Positions 5,729 to 5,760 of a stretch of 5,760 nucleotides of DNA are shown in pieces. Every line of letters starts with the position of its first letter. Position 1 is the stretch's first letter. The stretch lies in contig JAHFAA010000208.1 of the NCBI GenBank assembly GCA_023250775.1, positions 1,035 through 6,794 on the forward strand. The letters run 5' to 3'. The stretch is from Bdellovibrionales bacterium. Lineage in GTDB: Bacteria > Bdellovibrionota > Bacteriovoracia > Bacteriovoracales > Bacteriovoracaceae. Under the pieces are notes generated by a model. It made no database searches, was not told where the DNA came from, and worked only from the letters and a program-made list of their open reading frames with translations. Made by a program: the position numbers and the translations under genes.

Positions 5729-5760
5729 ATGAAGCACTTGCCTGTTATTTTATTTTTATT
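5729..5760 (+). CDS. Start of a probable exported protein, cut by the right edge
   Basis: Only ten full codons are visible, reading MKHLPVILFL. A Lys near the start followed by a hydrophobic run is what a Sec or lipoprotein signal peptide begins with, so the product is probably exported. AAGAG at 5713-5717 is a possible, slightly distant ribosome site (11 bases). An in-frame GTG at 5717 is an alternative start that would add VSGI before the Met. The gene is divergent from the large lipoprotein gene across a 216-bp intergenic region. No family can be assigned from so little sequence. Confidence 0.5.
   Translation, partial: MKHLPVILFL

Overview
The window looks like chromosomal sequence from a Gram-negative (diderm) bacterium of moderate G+C with genes on both strands. 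It holds five genes: three complete and two cut by the window edges. Two of them make envelope proteins: a periplasmic, OmpA-type peptidoglycan-binding protein and a very large modular lipoprotein. That lipoprotein combines Ig/PKD domains, cadherin-like repeats with paired cysteines, and an RCC1-type propeller with 'CWG.N..GQLG' blades. This combination is familiar from predatory and delta-proteobacteria-like lineages such as Bdellovibrionota (Bdellovibrio, Bacteriovorax) and myxobacteria. I therefore lean towards Bdellovibrionota; this is an inference from protein style, not from a marker gene.

Layout. Positions 1-1277, minus strand: a two-gene unit. A 123-residue SnoaL/NTF2-like protein is followed one base later by an NAD-dependent epimerase/dehydratase-family protein that runs off the left edge. 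Positions 1278-1375: a 98-bp divergent intergenic region with promoter-like elements in both directions and a short inverted repeat over the plus-strand -10 box. Positions 1376-2257, plus strand: the OmpA-family protein with a signal peptide. Positions 2243-5512, minus strand: the 1089-residue lipoprotein, which converges on the OmpA-family gene and overlaps its 3' end by 15 bp. Positions 5513-5728: a 216-bp divergent intergenic region with a small direct repeat and an AT-rich inverted repeat. Positions 5729-5760, plus strand: the first codons of a probable exported protein.

How they fit together. The small SnoaL-like protein and the reductase are almost certainly co-transcribed and may be functionally linked, but their substrate cannot be read from the sequence. 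The OmpA-family protein probably tethers something to peptidoglycan. The large lipoprotein looks like an adhesion or interaction scaffold anchored by lipid. No RNA genes, mobile elements, CRISPR arrays or convincing terminators were found. No clear multi-gene novel system is visible. The most distinctive item is the lipoprotein, both for its cysteine pairs at equivalent places in successive repeats and for an uncharacterised segment of about 155 residues interrupting its propeller.
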